Source: Streptomyces sp. NBC_01428 (lineage in GTDB: Bacteria; Actinomycetota; Actinomycetes; Streptomycetales; Streptomycetaceae). Taken from it: a DNA stretch of 64,000 bases. A program made the position numbers and the translations under genes. Shown here in pieces: positions 14,876 to 24,566 of the stretch. Position 1 is the stretch's first letter. The number at the start of each line of letters is the position of its first letter. The notes beneath the pieces are model-generated. The model did no database searches. It was not told where the DNA came from and saw only the letters and a list, made by a program, of their open reading frames with translations. Location of the stretch: assembly GCF_036231965.1 (NCBI RefSeq), contig NZ_CP109499.1, forward strand, positions 1,054,001 to 1,118,000, read 5' to 3'.

Positions 14876-17395
14876 TCATTCAATAGCTCCATCGGGCCCG
14901 CTGCAATGTGTGTGCCGGGCGGGCACGACAGCGCGGAGCCGGGCCGCTAGATAGGGCGCGGTGGCGCTGCGGCGGGCCTTTGCCACCTTGGCCGGCTGCC
15001 CGGCCGCGACCACCCTGCCGCCCGCGTCGCCGCCGCCCGGTCCGAGGTCGATGACCCAGTCGGCGGTGGCGATCGTGTCCAGGTCGTGCTCGACGAGGAC
15101 GACCGTGTTGCCGGCGTCGACGAGCCGGTGCAGCTGTCGCAGCAGCAGTGCGATGTCCGAGGGGTGCAGCCCCGCGGTCGGCTCGTCGAGCAGGTAGAGC
15201 GCGTGCCCGCGGCGGGCTCGCTGCAGTTCGGTGGCCAGTTTGATGCGTTGTGCCTCACCACCGCTGAGTTCCGTGGCGGGCTGGCCCAGCCGCAGGTAGC
15301 CCAGTCCCACCTCGCGCAACGTCTCCAGACTGCGGGAAGCGGCTGGGACGGCGGACAGGAACTGGGCGGCGGCGTCGACGGACAGGGCCAGCACCTCCGC
15401 GATGTTCTTGCCGCGGTAGGTGACTTCCAGCGTTTCGGCGTTGTACCGGGCGCCCTCGCAGGTCGGGCACGGCGCGTAGGTGCCGGGCAGGAAAAGCAGT
15501 TCCACCGCGACGAAGCCCTCGCCTTGGCAGGTCTCGCATCGCCCTTCGGGCACGTTGAAGGAGAACCGCCCGGCCGAGTAGCCGCGCGCCCTGGCCTCGT
15601 CCGTCGACGCGTACAGCTTGCGCACCGCGTCGAACATCCCCGTGTACGTGGCCAGGTTGGACCGGGGAGTCCGACCGATGGGCCGTTGGTCGACCAGGAC
15701 CAGCCGGTCGAACGACTCGACCCCCGACGTGTCCTGGACATCGACCTCCAACTGCGCCTCGTCGGGCTCCTCGGGTGCGAGTCCGAGGTGGCCGCGGACG
15801 ACCTCGGCGAGCACCTGCGTCACCAGCGTCGACTTTCCGGAACCGGACACGCCCGTCACCGCCGTCAGCACGCACAGTGGTACGTCGACGGACACGTCGT
15901 GCAGATTGTGGCGGGAGACGCCGCGCAGGTGCAGCCAGCCGTGCGGTGTGCGCGGGCGGTGGTCGAGCGGCTGGGCGCGCCCGAACAGGTACTGGCTCGT
16001 GGCCGACTCCCCGACCGCCTCAAGGCCCGCGACGGGGCCGCTGTACAGCACGCGTCCGCCGCCCTCCCCCGCGCCGGGGCCGATGTCGACCACCCAGTCC
16101 GCCCGCCGTACGACGTCCATGTCGTGCTCCACGACGAACAGCGAGTTGCCTGCCGCCTTGAGCCGGTCCAGCACGTCCAGCAGGGGTTCCGCGTCGGCCG
16201 GGTGCAGGCCGGCGGAGGGTTCGTCGAGGACGTAGACGACACCGAACAGCCCCGAGCGCAACTGGGTGGCGATCCGCAGGCGCTGCGCCTCGCCGGGCGA
16301 CAGGGTCGTCGAGCGGCGTCCGAGGCTGAGGTATCCGAGGCCCAGGTCGAGCAGTACGTCGACCCGTGCGACCAGATCGGCGCAGATCCGGACCGCGACC
16401 TCGGTCGTTTCCCCGGATCGGGCGGTCGACGTGGTGGCGTCGGCCCTGGATCGCCCGGCGACGGGTCGCAGCAGCGCCACCGCCTCGGTGAGCGGCATCG
16501 CGTTGATCTCGGCGATGGACCGTCCGGCGAAGGTCACGGCGAGCGCCTCGGGCCGCAGTCCGCTGCCGTGGCACTCGGGGCAGGGCACGCTTCTGACGAA
16601 CCGGAGGGCCCGTTCGCGCATCTTCTCGCTCTTGGAGTCGGCGAGGACGTGCATGACGTGCTTGCGGGCGCTCCAGAACTTGCCCTGGTAGCCGTAGTCG
16701 ACGCGGTCCTCCTCCGGCTCGACGTACACCAGGGGCTGCTCGTCCGTGTACAGCAGCCAGTCCCGGTCCTTCTTCCTGAGCCTGCGCCATGGCCGGTCGA
16801 TGTCGATGCCCAGGCCGTTCACGATGCTGCGGAGGTTGGCGCCCTGCCAGGCGCCGGGCCACGCGGCGATGGCCCCCTCGCGGATGCTCAGCGAGGGATC
16901 CGGGACGAGCAGGTCCTCGGCCACGTCGTGCACGACGCCCAGTCCGTGGCACTCCGGACAGGCGCCGGCCGCGGTGTTGGGAGAGAACGACTCGGCGTCC
17001 AACCGTGGAGCGTGGGGTGGATAGGTGCCGGCGCGGGAGTACAGCATGCGCAGCAGATTGGACAAGGTGGTGATGGTGCCGACCGTCGAGCGCGAGCTGG
17101 GCGACCCGCGCCGCTGCTGCAGGGCCACGGCGGGCGGCAGTCCGGTGATCTCCTGCACGTGCGGTGCGCCGACCTGGTGCAACAGCCTTCGGGCGTACGG
17201 CGCCACGGACTCGAAGTAGCGCCGTTGGGCCTCCGCGTAGAGCGTGCCGAACGCGAGCGAAGACTTGCCCGAACCGGAGACGCCGGTGAAAGCGACCATC
17301 GCGTCCCGCGGAACGTCGACATCGATGTTCCGCAGGTTGTTCTCACTGGCGCCCCGGACATGCACGAAGGGGTCGCTCGCGTCCTTGCCGACCAT
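14876..17395 (-). CDS. UvrA-like ABC ATPase (class II, UvrA2/drug-resistance type)
   Basis: 839 residues, about 100 shorter than housekeeping UvrA. It has two ABC modules: Walker A GVSGSGKSS (38-46) and later GVSGSGKST; signatures LSPGEAQRLRIA and LSGGEAQRIKLA; Walker B VYVLDEPSAGLHP and LYLLDEPTAGLHP; zinc-binding Cys pairs CPECHGLG, CPECHGSG and CETCQGEG...CPTCEGAR. The length deficit fits UvrA2-type proteins that lack the UvrB-binding region; some of these give resistance to DNA-intercalating antibiotics. It may remove or tolerate DNA-bound drug rather than serve general excision repair. AGGAAGG abuts the ATG, which is unusually tight. Upstream member of a pair with the carotenoid oxygenase gene. 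Confidence 0.92.
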   Translation of the reverse strand: MVGKDASDPFVHVRGASENNLRNIDVDVPRDAMVAFTGVSGSGKSSLAFGTLYAEAQRRYFESVAPYARRLLHQVGAPHVQEITGLPPAVALQQRRGSPSSRSTVGTITTLSNLLRMLYSRAGTYPPHAPRLDAESFSPNTAAGACPECHGLGVVHDVAEDLLVPDPSLSIREGAIAAWPGAWQGANLRSIVNGLGIDIDRPWRRLRKKDRDWLLYTDEQPLVYVEPEEDRVDYGYQGKFWSARKHVMHVLADSKSEKMRERALRFVRSVPCPECHGSGLRPEALAVTFAGRSIAEINAMPLTEAVALLRPVAGRSRADATTSTARSGETTEVAVRICADLVARVDVLLDLGLGYLSLGRRSTTLSPGEAQRLRIATQLRSGLFGVVYVLDEPSAGLHPADAEPLLDVLDRLKAAGNSLFVVEHDMDVVRRADWVVDIGPGAGEGGGRVLYSGPVAGLEAVGESATSQYLFGRAQPLDHRPRTPHGWLHLRGVSRHNLHDVSVDVPLCVLTAVTGVSGSGKSTLVTQVLAEVVRGHLGLAPEEPDEAQLEVDVQDTSGVESFDRLVLVDQRPIGRTPRSNLATYTGMFDAVRKLYASTDEARARGYSAGRFSFNVPEGRCETCQGEGFVAVELLFLPGTYAPCPTCEGARYNAETLEVTYRGKNIAEVLALSVDAAAQFLSAVPAASRSLETLREVGLGYLRLGQPATELSGGEAQRIKLATELQRARRGHALYLLDEPTAGLHPSDIALLLRQLHRLVDAGNTVVLVEHDLDTIATADWVIDLGPGGGDAGGRVVAAGQPAKVAKARRSATAPYLAARLRAVVPARHTHCSGPDGAIE

Positions 17396-17607
17396 CCTTC
17401 CTGACTACCTCATCGGGCCGGGAACCGCGCGACGAGGGCTCGGTCCGGTCGGCGGGCATTTACGCCGCACGAAGGGAGTCAGCTGTATCTGGTCGCGTTG
17501 CTCGGACATGGCGAAGCAGACTTCGACGCCACCGTCGCAGGAGTGGTGCATGCACGGCATGCAGGTGTCGGTGACGAGCATTCCCACCCCTGCTCGTCTC
17601 CACCATC

Positions 17608-17657
17608 GCGGTCTTCGGGCAGGGGGTTCGCTGTCCCCGCTTGGGCCCGAAGACCGC
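17608..17657. repeat. Long inverted repeat in the UvrA-like/YkuD intergenic region
   Basis: GCGGTCTTCGGGC (17608-17620) and GCCCGAAGACCGC (17645-17657) are perfectly complementary (13 bp) around a 24-nt loop that itself contains GGGG and CCCC. It could be a second terminator or a transcript structure; the surrounding 490 bp (17396-17887) contain no recognised gene. Confidence 0.6.
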
Positions 17658-17736
17658 GCGATGGCCGGTATGGCGTGGTGTGGCTCGCCATCACGTCCCG
17701 CGTCGGACTTCAACCCGGCGCGAGCCGCATCGCTCA

Positions 17737-17769
17737 TGGAGCCCCGCCCGACGACCGGGCGGGGCTCCA
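17737..17769 (-). terminator. Terminator downstream of the L,D-transpeptidase gene
   Basis: TGGAGCCCCGCCCG (17737-17750) and its exact complement (17756-17769) form a 14-bp stem with a 5-nt ACGAC loop, 118 nt beyond the stop of the minus-strand transpeptidase gene. Confidence 0.7.
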
Positions 17770-17887
17770 CCTGTTGCATGCATGTGCTCTTCGGCAGCGA
17801 CATCGTCACAACCCAGGCGCCAGGCGGTGATGTGCCGGCCGCCGCCTGACGGGAGGGCTCAGGTTCGCGTACGGGAGCGCTGTGGCG

Positions 17888-19108
17888 TCAGTTCGATGCG
17901 CTGCCCGAGACCCACTGGCTCCACGGCATGTTCCAGTCGCTGAGTCCGTTGCCCGGGGCGACGGTGGCCTTGTCCGGGGAGTTCTTGACGATCACGACGT
18001 CGCCGGTCATCGAGTTGTCGAAGAACCATGCGGCGGGCAGCTTGCCGTCGTCGGCGTTCCTGACGTCCTTCAGTCCGACACAGCCGTGGCTGGTGTTGAC
18101 CTTGCCGAAGACCGAGTCGCCACCCCAGTAGTTGCCGTGGATGAACGTGCCCGAGTCGGTCAGGCGCATGGCGTGCGGCACGGCCTCGATGTCGTAGGAG
18201 GGCTTGCCGTTCTTCTCCGTGAGGCCGACGGTCGCACCGTTCATGTGGATCTGCCGGTACTTCTCGGAGATGACCATCTGGCCGTTGTACGTCGGGTGCT
18301 CGGCGCTGCCGGCCGAGATGGGGATGGTCTTGATCGTCTTGCCGTCCCGCACGACGGACATCTGCTTCGTCTTGGCGTCGACGGTGCTGATCTGGCTCCG
18401 GCCGACCTTGAACGTGACCGTCTCCTGGACGCCGTCGCGGCTCATCTTGACGGTGACGGTGGAGCCGGGCTTCCAGTAGTGCTCAGGGCGGAAGTCCAGC
18501 CGGCTGTTGCTGAGCCAGTGGCCGACGACCTGCTCGCCGCTGCTGGAACTGACCTGGATCTTCGACTTCAGTGCGGCCTTGTCGCCGATCGCCTTGTCGA
18601 AGGTGAAGGTCACGGGCATGCCCACACCAACGGTCGAGCCGTTCTCGGGCGAGAGATGCCCGAGGAAGTCGTTGGGCGGGGAGACCGTGGAGATCGCGGC
18701 GTTTTCGATGGCGGAGCGGCCCTTCGCATCCTCGGCCTCCGCCGCGACCTGATATCGGGTGGCCTGCTTCAGCGGGCCGGACGGCGTCCAGGACGTACCG
18801 TCCGCGGACAGGGTGCCCGGAACCTCGGTACCCGTCGCGACGTCAGTCATGGTTACTTTGGTGAGCTTGCCGTTACTTACGGCGACATTCACGGGGTCGT
18901 TGATTCCGACACCGTGGGCCCCGCCGGGCGTGATCTTTATTCGGGCGTCGGAAACGTCCTGGGTATCCCCGTGATGCGCGTGCGCCTGCGTTTCAGGGTG
19001 AGCCCCGGTGTCGCCGGTGGCGGCGTAGCTGGTACCGGCCAGGGCCGTGAGCACGAGGGCCCCGGCCGAAGCCATCAGCACGGTGCCTCGCTTGCGTGCG
19101 GTGATCAA
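17888..19108 (-). CDS. Exported L,D-transpeptidase (YkuD domain with Ig-like modules)
   Basis: 406 residues. Signal peptide (RGTVLMASAGALVLTALAG, cleavage near SYAATGD), a His-rich linker (HPETQAHAHHGDTQD), two Ig-like domains (about 60-255, including VGVGMPVTFTFDKAIGDKAA) and a YkuD catalytic domain with GTFIHGNYWGGDSVFG and the active-site SHGCVGL. It forms 3-3 peptidoglycan cross-links outside the membrane and is the target class of carbapenems; the layout matches actinobacterial Ldts. The start is TTG 19108, with GGGAGAAG upstream. All catalytic residues are intact. Monocistronic, with a long upstream region. Confidence 0.92.
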   Translation of the reverse strand: MITARKRGTVLMASAGALVLTALAGTSYAATGDTGAHPETQAHAHHGDTQDVSDARIKITPGGAHGVGINDPVNVAVSNGKLTKVTMTDVATGTEVPGTLSADGTSWTPSGPLKQATRYQVAAEAEDAKGRSAIENAAISTVSPPNDFLGHLSPENGSTVGVGMPVTFTFDKAIGDKAALKSKIQVSSSSGEQVVGHWLSNSRLDFRPEHYWKPGSTVTVKMSRDGVQETVTFKVGRSQISTVDAKTKQMSVVRDGKTIKTIPISAGSAEHPTYNGQMVISEKYRQIHMNGATVGLTEKNGKPSYDIEAVPHAMRLTDSGTFIHGNYWGGDSVFGKVNTSHGCVGLKDVRNADDGKLPAAWFFDNSMTGDVVIVKNSPDKATVAPGNGLSDWNMPWSQWVSGSASN

Positions 19109-19608
19109 ACTCTTCTCCCGGGCCGCTGGTCGTTGATTCCCCCGACTGCTTTGCGGAGGGGCAATGAGCCCCGAGGGTCTATTTTTACTTATTAGTCCGT
19201 TTTAATGGGCAGATTGTGATGGGTTTCACGCATTATGTGTGCGGCACTGAGATCCGCCCGACGGCCGGATGCCGTGTGATCGATCCGTCCTCTTCGACCG
19301 CAGCGCAGGCCTATGGCGACAGGTCTGGCGGTGACCTGGTTCATCGGCGCTCGGTGCGCGCTGTATGAGGTGCGGCAGGCGCCCCAGCCTCGGGCCAAGG
19401 CGGCGCCTGGCGCCGCCACGCATGCGAGCGTGGGCGGGCACCTTCACGGACGAGAGCAGCCGCTGCCGCGCCCGGTGTCCGGGTGCCCGCTCGCACTGGC
19501 TCTCCGTAGACGCGTACACGTCAAAGTCGACGCCGGCAGATGGAATGGCCGCCTCAGGAACGATCGCCCGAGGGCAGAACGAGGTCATCACCAGGCCGCT
19601 GAGGCCTC
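19109..19608. other. 500-bp upstream region of the L,D-transpeptidase gene
   Basis: No gene is recognised. The part nearest the gene (19180-19240) is AT-richer than the surroundings and should hold the promoter. Farther out, GCGGGCACC near 19434 and GGTGCCCGC near 19481 form an inverted repeat of unknown purpose. Confidence 0.4.
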
Positions 19609-19959
19609 TCAGCCTGCCCTGATGGAGCTGAGGATCCGGCGGACTCCGCCGAGGACCGCGGCGCGATCACCCCGCCCGTTAGGCGACGAAGTCTCGACGG
19701 CAGTGTCGAAGATCCGCACCTCCTGATCGGCAGCGGGTCCCAGACAGACGAGGGCCCGGTCGAGTTCCGGCAGTCTCAGGCCGTCACAGAGCTCGCCTCG
19801 CGCGAGGGCCACCAGGTCGGTGGTGACGCGCTCGCGGTCGCCAAACCTCGGGCCATTTGGTCCCCGCCGCTCAGTTCGTCGCCCTGTCCCGCGCGCCGTC
19901 AGTATCGAGCCGGATGAGGCCGTGAATCTCCACAGTGATCGCCACGACGGCGTTCTCAC
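19609..19959 (-). CDS. Possible small protein of unknown function
   Basis: A 116-codon open frame. The C-terminal two-thirds reads like a real acidic protein (RERVTTDLVALARGELCDGL, RLPELDRALVCLGPAADQEV, RIFDTAVETSSPNGRGDRA) but the N-terminus is arginine-rich and lacks a visible ribosome-binding site, so the true start may be internal or the gene may be 5'-damaged. No family resemblance. It lies just downstream of the small two-helix membrane protein gene on the same strand. Confidence 0.3.
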   Translation of the reverse strand: MRTPSWRSLWRFTASSGSILTARGTGRRTERRGPNGPRFGDRERVTTDLVALARGELCDGLRLPELDRALVCLGPAADQEVRIFDTAVETSSPNGRGDRAAVLGGVRRILSSIRAG

Positions 19960-19983
19960 CTTCAGGTCTGACCGTGGCCTCTG

Positions 19984-20190
19984 TCAGGGACTGCGTCGCC
20001 TGCTGGTAGCGAAAAGGATCAGCGCGGTGAGTGCAGCGAGCACGGCCACGACGATGGCGGCTTCCAGCTCGATGACGGCCAGGACGATGAACAGGACGAC
20101 GGCCAGAATGCACCCCACGACGATGCGACTGCTGTCGGTTCGGCGCATGCGCTTGGGGGGCTTCCATGGATCGCCTTCGTGGAACGCCAT
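19984..20190 (-). CDS. Small membrane protein with two helices
   Basis: 68 residues: a short basic, proline-containing cytoplasmic N-terminus (HEGDPWKPPKRMRRTDSS), two closely spaced hydrophobic helices (IVVGCILAVVLFIVLAVIEL, then EAAIVVAVLAALTALILFA) and a basic tail (TSRRRSP). The start at 20190 is supported by CGGAGG 7 nt upstream. Function unknown. Confidence 0.6.
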   Translation of the reverse strand: MAFHEGDPWKPPKRMRRTDSSRIVVGCILAVVLFIVLAVIELEAAIVVAVLAALTALILFATSRRRSP

Positions 20191-20502
20191 CGGCGCCTCC
20201 GGGATCGGTCTCTGCTTCCAGGGTGCGCCGGATGGACGGACCACGCATGGCAGGGCTGTGGTCGTGAGGTCAGCGAGCGTGGGCGACGGTGACGACCACA
20301 TGCCGCGTTGGCCCGCAAGAGCCTCGACAGTGAGCCCTCGCGCTGCCGCCCTCCTCAATGCCGGGCCATCGCCACCTTCGGGCATCCAGCTATCCGCCGG
20401 CCCGAGTGAGACCCGACGCTGGTCGATCCGAAGACTCGGTCTCGGCTCGCGGCTGCGGATCGGCGTCGTTGACCATCGAGGCCATCTCTCGGACGCGGCC
20501 CG

Positions 20503-20508
20503 CTAGCA
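20503..20508 (+). promoter_or_regulatory. -10 box for a leaderless transcript
   Basis: TAGCAT lies 7 nt upstream of the ATG at 20516, with no ribosome-binding site between. Fits the actinobacterial leaderless pattern. Confidence 0.45.
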
Positions 20509-20515
20509 TCCGGCC

Positions 20516-21670
20516 ATGAGACGAGACCAACCACCGAGGCCCCTTGCCGTCGGCAACGTCCTCACGGTGTACTCCGATGCGCTCGGCGCCTGGACCGCCT
20601 CGCAGGTCACCGGCTTCGACGTCGCGGCACAGTGCGCTGCGGTGCTCGAGCTGGACTGGTCCGGGACCGAGCCCCGGACCGTGGCCGACCTGGGCGACGA
20701 CGTGCGGCCGCTCCGACTCACGCACCACAGCTGGGGCGGCAAGGTCTCGCACTGCAACCACGGGTGGATCCTTCCGAGGAGCTTCACGGTGATCGGCTCC
20801 CTGCCCTCGCTGGTGACCGCACCCACTTACTCCTATGGCCCGACATGGGGGCGGGGTGAACAACTGGCCCGGCAGCGGCACTGGGACAGCGGTGACCGCG
20901 AGGACTGGAATGCCCCGTACGCATTGACGTGCACAGCCGACGAACTGGCCGACGAACACACCCGCGACGTTGTGCAGGCGGGTGTCAAACACCTCACCGT
21001 CCATGGGATAAGCCGCCTCGACTGCGCCCGCCTTGTCAGCGCCTTCCCGAATCTGACCCGCTTGTCGCTGTCGGGGAACCTGGGCACGCTCACCTCGGCG
21101 GCCGTCCTGAACCAGTTGCCACGGCTGCAGGGGCTCACCATCCGTGACCTGTTCGGGATGGAGCCAACAGACTGTCTGCTGCCGCGCCAGGTCCCGGAGG
21201 TGGAGGATGTGTCGCTGTACGGCATTCCGGCCGACTACGCGGCCGCAACGCGCAAGACCTGGCGTCCACACATGCGGCACGGAGTGGAGCTCGACATCCG
21301 CGGCGCCCGTAAGGCGGAATGGGTAGCGGCCAACGCCGCCAATCCGCTCCGCGACTGGGACGGCCGAGAGCACATACCCCGCACCAGTTACCGCAAGGCC
21401 GTCACCCAGTACAAGGCCACACGGGACGCCTTCCTATCCGAGATCGCCAGCGGCGAGCAGCACGGCAGCATCTTGGAGATCGGGCGCGCCTTCGGAGCCG
21501 CATTCAACACACTGGACCGCCGCACAGGCTTCATCGAAACCGTGGAGCGTGAAGAGCTGTTCGACGCTCTGGACTTCCTTGCAGGTGAAGCACAGACAGC
21601 TGCCGGGCACGACCTGAGCACCGCCCGCGCGGCACTCATCGAAGGCGTGGACTCCATCCGCGACTGGTGA
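20516..21670 (+). CDS. Leucine-rich-repeat-like cytoplasmic protein, unknown function
   Basis: 384 residues without signal peptide or membrane segment. The N-terminal ~120 residues are unassigned (LTVYSDALGAWTASQVTGFD; THHSWGGKVSHCNHGWILP). The centre has LRR-like periodicity: GVKHLTVHGISRL, FPNLTRLSLSGNLGTL, LPRLQGLTIRDLFGM and VPEVEDVSLYGIP. The C-terminus is helical (TQYKATRDAFLSEIASGE, ALDFLAGEAQTAAGHD). It resembles Streptomyces proteins of unknown function often found near toxin-immunity genes. Probable leaderless transcription from the TAGCAT box. A role as an immunity protein or protein-binding scaffold is inference from neighbourhood only. Confidence 0.7.
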   Translation: MRRDQPPRPLAVGNVLTVYSDALGAWTASQVTGFDVAAQCAAVLELDWSGTEPRTVADLGDDVRPLRLTHHSWGGKVSHCNHGWILPRSFTVIGSLPSLVTAPTYSYGPTWGRGEQLARQRHWDSGDREDWNAPYALTCTADELADEHTRDVVQAGVKHLTVHGISRLDCARLVSAFPNLTRLSLSGNLGTLTSAAVLNQLPRLQGLTIRDLFGMEPTDCLLPRQVPEVEDVSLYGIPADYAAATRKTWRPHMRHGVELDIRGARKAEWVAANAANPLRDWDGREHIPRTSYRKAVTQYKATRDAFLSEIASGEQHGSILEIGRAFGAAFNTLDRRTGFIETVEREELFDALDFLAGEAQTAAGHDLSTARAALIEGVDSIRDW

Positions 21671-21779
21671 CCGCCGACGATCGACTGCCACTCGCCGCCC
21701 TTTCGGCCGGCGAACCCCGGTCCGCACTCGGTGCAGAAGCCCGTCGATCACCTGTCGATACTTGTGGATCAGTGATGGC

Positions 21780-22103
21780 TCACAATGATTCGCGACCCAG
21801 GTGCTCGAGTCCGTCGATGGCGCTGAGGCGGGCGTGCAAGGTGGGTTCGGGTGTTGAGGTCTCTGTGAGCAAGAGGACGCGGACCGTGGGGTGTTCCGGG
21901 GTGTAGAGGTCGTCCTGACCGCCGTCGCCGGGGATGGCGTTGGGCTGGATCTCGATGCGCCCGTAGGCGCCCTGGGCGAGTTGGTAAGCGCCTCGGTAGT
22001 CGCTCTCTCGCTCGGTAAAAACCACATCGAGGTGGGTGGTAACCAGCCGAACCAATTCGCTCCCGGTGTGGGAGTTGGTGCTGTAGATGTCGTAGTCGGT
22101 CAT
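21780..22103 (-). CDS. Conserved small protein, possible immunity-type
   Basis: 107 residues, acidic and soluble: TDYDIYSTNSHTGSELVRLV at the start, then FTERESDYRGAYQLAQGAYG, RIEIQPNAIPGDGGQDDLY and a C-terminal VRVLLLTETSTPEP segment. The alternating strands and high Asp/Glu content are common in small immunity-like proteins of Streptomyces, but I cannot name a family. ATG 22103 has no Shine-Dalgarno sequence; TAAGGT lies 9 nt upstream, so it may be leaderless. Convergent with the LRR-like gene. Confidence 0.6.
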   Translation of the reverse strand: MTDYDIYSTNSHTGSELVRLVTTHLDVVFTERESDYRGAYQLAQGAYGRIEIQPNAIPGDGGQDDLYTPEHPTVRVLLLTETSTPEPTLHARLSAIDGLEHLGRESL

Positions 22104-22112
22104 GGTGAACTG

Positions 22113-22118
22113 ACCTTA
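22113..22118 (-). promoter_or_regulatory. -10 box for a leaderless transcript
   Basis: On the minus strand TAAGGT ends 9 nt before the ATG of the 107-residue gene, with no ribosome-binding site between. Confidence 0.35.
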
Positions 22119-22732
22119 TCCCGTCGTCCTGATCCCGTACCTGCCACGCTGCGCCCCACCGGTGCTGACAGATACCTGCGTTGGAGGACCTCGATCAGTT
22201 CGTGGAGCACGCCCCACGCCCGCAAGGCCGGGGCCCCCGGCGACAACCCGGTGCATGCCGATCTGTCCATGAGCATCAACGAGATCGCCGTCAGCGTCGA
22301 CCACACCTGACCTGACACGAGCGGTGACCTCGTTGCACAGAGCGGATTGGCGGCCTCGGGAGGCCGAACTCGCTGTCGATACCGCCCGCGTGGCAGCGCG
22401 GCGGAATGCACTGGCTGCCCGATCGCACGGGTGCCTACGAAGATGCCTCTATCGCCAGCACAAAGGGCAAAATCGACCGGCCGGAACCGCCGCAACGCCG
22501 CCCATGGCGCAGCCGGCAGCGGCACGCGCCGTGCGCTGCGGTCCTGCGGTCGCGGCCATCTCCCGCCGTGCCGGCCGGATCACCTGGCGCCGCGGATGTG
22601 CTGGCGCAGCAGATCGCCCCTACGGTGATCACCGCGCGGTCCGCCGTGCGTCGGCCGGCGATGGAACGGCAAGCGGGGTGCGCCCCGGTGGTGTGCGCAC
22701 CAGAACGCGCCCTCTTGCCCGAGCGTCCCGGC
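22119..22732. other. 610-bp region without a confirmed gene
   Basis: Several long open frames on both strands, none with a recognisable start, ribosome-binding site or family motif. On the plus strand, PVHADLSMSINEIAVSVDHT ending at 22310 looks protein-like but has no visible beginning. Possibly gene debris. Confidence 0.3.
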
Positions 22733-24182
22733 TCAGCCGCTGATCGGCGCGCCGAACTCGGGGTACCAGTCCTCGCCGGTGGCGAGCCCGATGGTCTCCG
22801 CACTGAAGCCGACCCCGCGGGTGAAGGTGATCCGCACGCCGTCGCCGCGCAGCGAGGTGAGCGCGCCGTACCAGCCGTTCTCGCCGGGCGCGCCGACGGC
22901 CAGGTCGAGCCGACCGTCGCGGTCGGTGTCGGCCAGCGCCAGGGCCTCGCCGAAGGAGTCGCGGGACTCCGCGACGCCGGGCACGCCCGGGGTGTCCTGG
23001 TGGAAGGCGTACGAGCCGGTGCCGGTCAGGCCTTTCGCGGAGCCGGGGAGCACGGTGACGGAGCCGGTGAAACCTGTCAGGCCCACACCCTCGTCGATGG
23101 CGCCGGTGACCAGGTCGGCCCGTCCGTCCCGGTTGACGTCGCCGAGCTCGACGGACCAGCCGAAGCGGTCGCCCTCCTCGACGACCCCGGGCACCCCGGC
23201 AGTGTTCTGCGTGATCACGACCGCCCGTCGGCCGTCGACACCCTGCGCCGAGCCCTGCAGCACGGTCACGCTGCCGCCGTCCCGGGCGCCGTGCACCTCC
23301 TCGCTCCCGTAGGGCTGCCCGGACACGACGTCGCCGTGGCCATCGCCGTCCACGTCGCCGATGGCAAGGGAGAGCGCCGGTGGCAGCTCGCCCGCCGCGC
23401 GACGCTTCGCCGGAACCCCGGGTGAGAGGTAGAGGACGCCACCGGAGCCGCTGAGCGGGTTGGTCACGGCGGCCAAGTCGTCCCTGCCGTCGCCGTCGAC
23501 GTCCCCGGCGGCAAGCGCGGTGATGCCGGTGCCGGTGGCGGGCATCGCCGACGCCTCGAAGTCGGCGTGCGCAAAGCCCATTTCGCCGGACTGGCCAGTA
23601 CTCCGGTTGAGGTAGAGCCACAGATGGGTGCCGCTGCCCGTGCTCGCCGCGATGTCGGCATAGCCGTCCCCGTCGAAGTCGCCGGCGGTGACCGCAGTGC
23701 CGAAACCGGTCTGCTCGATGCCCAGCGGCTGGCTCAGCGCCCCGCCCGCACCGAGTCCCTTCGGGCTCCCCCACAGCACCGTGACCGTGCCCCAGTCGTC
23801 ACCGCGCGGGACGTCCTCGCCGGGCGAGCCGACCGCGAGGTCGGTGTATCCGTCCTTGTTGAAGTCCCCCGCCGCGGTGGACGCGCCGAAGCGGTCGAAC
23901 GCCTCGGCGACACCCGGCACACGCGGCGTGTTCTGACTGACGACCGCCGTCCGCGAGGACTTGATCCCGGCGGACGAGCCGTAGGCGACGACGACCGCCC
24001 CGGCCAGGTTGTGCCCGTCGATCGCCGCGTCGGGCGCGGAGACGGCGAGAGTCGCCGTAGCCGTCGCCGTTGAAGTCGGCAGAGGGCATCGGTATCCGGG
24101 CATGGGCGACGGCCGGGGGCAGAAGGACGGAAGCCGCGAGGGCGGCCGGCAGCGCGGCGCCGACGACGATGAGTCTTCGCAT
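22733..24182 (-). pseudogene. Secreted FG-GAP (integrin-like) beta-propeller protein with a one-base frameshift
   Basis: The gene begins at ATG 24182 with a signal peptide (MRRLIVVGAALPAALAASVL, LPPAVAHA) and a first FG-GAP motif ADFNGDGYGD. The frame is then lost: the minus strand reads GAC-T-CTC-GCC-GTC, and deleting one base near 24050 restores DLAVSAPDAAIDGHN and the remainder. Six further calcium-binding FG-GAP motifs follow (GDFNKDGYTDLAVG, GDFDGDGYADIA, GDVDGDGRDDLAAV, GDVDGDGHGDVVSG, GDVNRDGRADLVTG, DTDRDGRLDLAVG). With the first, this makes seven, as in a complete seven-bladed propeller. Intact, it would be a ~480-residue cell-surface or secreted protein. A sequencing error is an alternative to real decay. 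Confidence 0.8.
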
Positions 24183-24527
24183 GACACGACAGACCCCTTC
24201 CTGGCGCCGATGGTTGTACGAACGCCAGACGGGAGCCGAACGCAGCGGAGCGTGAACCATCTCAAGAGCCATGCCCGTCCCCTGGCCAGTGCTCGCCGCC
24301 GCTGCAGCGACTCAACGTAGCTCCACAGGCGGCAGTGAGATCCAGAACCCCCGGCCGCCCGGGCTGTCATCCAGCGACTTCGGCTCGTGCTTGGCGTCCG
24401 CCGAGCAGGTGGCCGGCCTGGCCAGCAGCGCGCGGGTCCTTGGCCGTCGCCCTGTCGTCGCCGCGGCGCCCCGCGAGGCGGGCGCTATCGGCTCAGGACA
24501 GCCCAGGCGCAACGGGTGCTCTAGTTA

Positions 24528-24546
24528 GAAGCCATCTCATTTGGGC
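24528..24546 (+). repeat. Left terminal inverted repeat of the IS5-family element
   Basis: GAAGCCATCTCATTTGGGC; preceded by target-duplication TTA (24525-24527). Confidence 0.85.
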
Positions 24547-24566
24547 GGCTCGGTATTCTGTGAGTC

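Noticed and set aside
15086..17404. 772-codon open frame opposite the UvrA-like gene
   Set aside because: Antisense shadow of a conserved, motif-complete ABC ATPase.
17882..19195. 437-codon open frame opposite the L,D-transpeptidase
   Set aside because: Shadow frame; the opposite strand has an intact YkuD domain and signal peptide.
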